Part shown: positions 12,539-13,817 of the stretch, piece after piece
How the letters are laid out: every line of letters begins with the position of its first letter
Position numbering within the stretch: the stretch's first letter is position 1
Origin: an uncultured Vogesella sp.
GTDB lineage: Bacteria > Pseudomonadota > Gammaproteobacteria > Burkholderiales > Chromobacteriaceae
Assembly: GCA_946479405.1 (NCBI GenBank)
Contig: CAMLGD010000078.1
Span: 1-13,817 of the forward strand
Length of the DNA: 13,817 nt
Reading direction: 5' to 3'
Position numbers and translations under genes: made by a program
Notes under the pieces: model-generated
Database searches by the model: none
What the model was told of the DNA's origin: nothing
Seen by the model: the letters and a program-made list of their open reading frames with translations, nothing else

Positions 12539-12554
12539 ACACAAGATATTGGAG
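12539..12554 (+). promoter_or_regulatory. Candidate NrdR box overlapping the nrdD start site and RBS
   Basis: The 16 bases ACACAAGATATTGGAG agree with the NrdR consensus acaCwAtATaTwGtGt at 12 positions, mostly in the left part. They sit between the predicted transcription start and the GGAG ribosome binding site. NrdR normally uses two boxes about 31 bp apart; I see only a poor partner near 12510, so this is a weak call. Confidence 0.3.
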
Positions 12555-12560
12555 CAAAAC

Positions 12561-13817
12561 ATGGACGCACGCCCCAGCCACCACGTGGATGCGGTCAGCA
12601 GCATCAGCGAATACCTGTCCCGTGCCGACTGGCGGGTGCAGGCCAATGCCAACCAGGGCTACAGCCTGGGCGGCATGATCCTCAACATCGCCGGCAAGCT
12701 CACCGCCGAGTACTGGCTGCATGAGGTATTTCCGGTGGAAGCCGCTGTCGCACACCGCCACGGCGACCTGCACATCCACGACCTGGACATGCTGTCCGGC
12801 TACTGCGCCGGCTGGTCGCTGCGCACCCTGCTGCAGCTGGGCTTTGCCGGCGTCGGCGGCAAGGTGGAATCCGCCCCGCCGCGCCACCTGTCCAGCGCCT
12901 GCGGCCAGATCGTCAACTTCCTCGGCACGCTGCAGAACGAATGGGCCGGCGCGCAGGCGTTCAGCTCCTTCGACACCTACCTGGCGCCGTTCGTGAAAAA
13001 GGACGCGCTGAGCTACGCGCAGGTGAAGCAGGCGATCCAGGAGCTGATCTACAACCTGAACGTGCCCAGCCGCTGGGGCACGCAGACGCCGTTCACCAAC
13101 CTCACCTTCGACTGGGTGTGCCCGGAAGACCTGCGCGAGCAGATTCCGGTGCTGGGCGGCGAGGAGATGCCGTTCCGCTACGGCGACTGCGCGGCGGAAA
13201 TGGCGCTGATCAACCGCGCCTATATCGAGGTGATGCTGGCCGGCGACGCCTGCGGCCGCGCCTTCACCTTCCCCATTCCCACTTACAACATCACCAAGGA
13301 TTTCGACTGGTACGGCGAGAACAGCGAACTCTTGTTCGAGATGACCGCCAAGTACGGCCTGCCCTACTTCCAGAATTTCGTGAATTCCGAGCTGGAGCCG
13401 CACATGGTGCGCAGCATGTGCTGCCGCCTGCAGCTGGACCTGCGCGAGCTGATGAAGCGCGGCAACGGCCTGTTCGGCAGCGCCGAGCAGACCGGCTCGG
13501 TGGGCGTGGTCACCCTCAACTGCGCACGGCTGGGGCACCGCTTTGCCGGCGACGAAGCCGCGCTGCAGGCCGAAACCGACCGCCTGCTGAACCTTGGCCG
13601 CGAGGTGCTGGAACTGCGCCGCAGCAAAGTGCAGCAGCACATCGACGGCGGGCTGTACCCGTACACCCGCCACTTCCTCGGCAGCCTGCGCAACCACTTC
13701 TCCACCCTGGGGGTGAACGGCATCAACGAGATGATCCGCAACTTCAGCGCCGACGCCCACGACATCACCAGCGACTGGGGCCATGCCTTCGCCTGCCGCT
13801 ACCTGGACCACATCCGC
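12561..13817 (+). CDS. nrdD: Anaerobic (class III) ribonucleoside-triphosphate reductase, 5' part
   Basis: The first 419 residues of the oxygen-sensitive glycyl-radical enzyme that reduces ribonucleotides during anaerobic growth; the gene runs off the right edge, and its C-terminal glycyl-radical loop and any nrdG are outside the window. Family stretches include NQGYSLGGMILNIAGKLTAE (32-51), GDLHIHDLDMLSGYCAGWS (68-86), NFLGTLQNEWAGAQAFSSFD (119-138) and TPFTNLTFDW. C82 and the pair C287-C288 (MCCRLQL) fall where T4 NrdD has its active-site cysteines C79 and C290. The protein starts almost directly in the catalytic barrel, so the N-terminal ATP-cone of E. coli NrdD is absent, as in T4 and some Neisseriales enzymes. 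The ATG at 12561 has GGAG about 6 bases upstream. The FNR site upstream implies anaerobic induction. Confidence 0.93.
   Translation, partial: MDARPSHHVDAVSSISEYLSRADWRVQANANQGYSLGGMILNIAGKLTAEYWLHEVFPVEAAVAHRHGDLHIHDLDMLSGYCAGWSLRTLLQLGFAGVGGKVESAPPRHLSSACGQIVNFLGTLQNEWAGAQAFSSFDTYLAPFVKKDALSYAQVKQAIQELIYNLNVPSRWGTQTPFTNLTFDWVCPEDLREQIPVLGGEEMPFRYGDCAAEMALINRAYIEVMLAGDACGRAFTFPIPTYNITKDFDWYGENSELLFEMTAKYGLPYFQNFVNSELEPHMVRSMCCRLQLDLRELMKRGNGLFGSAEQTGSVGVVTLNCARLGHRFAGDEAALQAETDRLLNLGREVLELRRSKVQQHIDGGLYPYTRHFLGSLRNHFSTLGVNGINEMIRNFSADAHDITSDWGHAFACRYLDHIR

Noticed and set aside
12504..13811. Minus-strand frame of 435 codons over nrdD
   Set aside because: It is antisense to a protein with unmistakable NrdD motifs and covers the FNR-regulated promoter.

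Overview
The window is GC-rich, gene-dense DNA from a Gram-negative bacterium. Protein resemblances (QseBC-type two-component system, sulfate-binding protein, EptA, class III ribonucleotide reductase) suggest a betaproteobacterium of the order Neisseriales, probably Chromobacteriaceae near Vogesella or Chromobacterium. That placement is an inference from family resemblance; no rRNA is present.

Layout. Positions 1-2851 (minus) hold a sulfate/thiosulfate uptake locus: periplasmic binding protein sbp, an overlapping small alpha/beta-hydrolase-like gene without a nucleophile serine, then about 1 kb of repeats, then the start of the permease gene cysT. The repeat block (about 534-1376) has a truncated unit followed by two ~280-bp MITE-like units in inverted orientation. 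Positions 2988-5874 (minus) hold a secreted PepSY-like protein, a cytochrome b561-type protein and a QseB/QseC-like two-component system. Positions 5960-8450 (minus) hold a PAP2 phosphatase and the lipid A phosphoethanolamine transferase eptA. Divergent from eptA is an overlapping plus-strand pair (8663-10560): a metallophosphoesterase and a GT4 glycosyltransferase, best read as PlcP-Agt lipid remodelling enzymes. Positions 10773-12324 hold an EamA exporter divergent from an XRE-cupin regulator. From 12561 to the window end runs nrdD (partial), behind an FNR-type promoter.

How it works together. The centre looks like an envelope-lipid remodelling region with two overlaid controls. An 11-bp-phased repeat (CTTARC-N5) lies upstream of the PepSY gene (4 units), the PAP2 gene (3 units) and eptA (2 units). 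It resembles PmrA/QseB boxes, so the adjacent two-component system is the natural candidate regulator. Upstream of plcP-agt are four 11-bp-phased TTGTCAC/T-like units, a Pho-box-like array. Together they suggest that surface-charge modification (PEtN on lipid A, removal of lipid phosphates) and phosphate-sparing replacement of phospholipids by glycolipids are encoded back to back. The regulatory reading is inference from sequence; the repeats themselves are directly visible.

Other regulatory structure includes four intrinsic terminators, two near-identical 16-bp operators between the exporter and its regulator (whose mRNA may be leaderless), a perfect FNR site placed at -41.5 relative to a predicted nrdD start, and an 8-mer shared by the sbp and cysT upstream regions.
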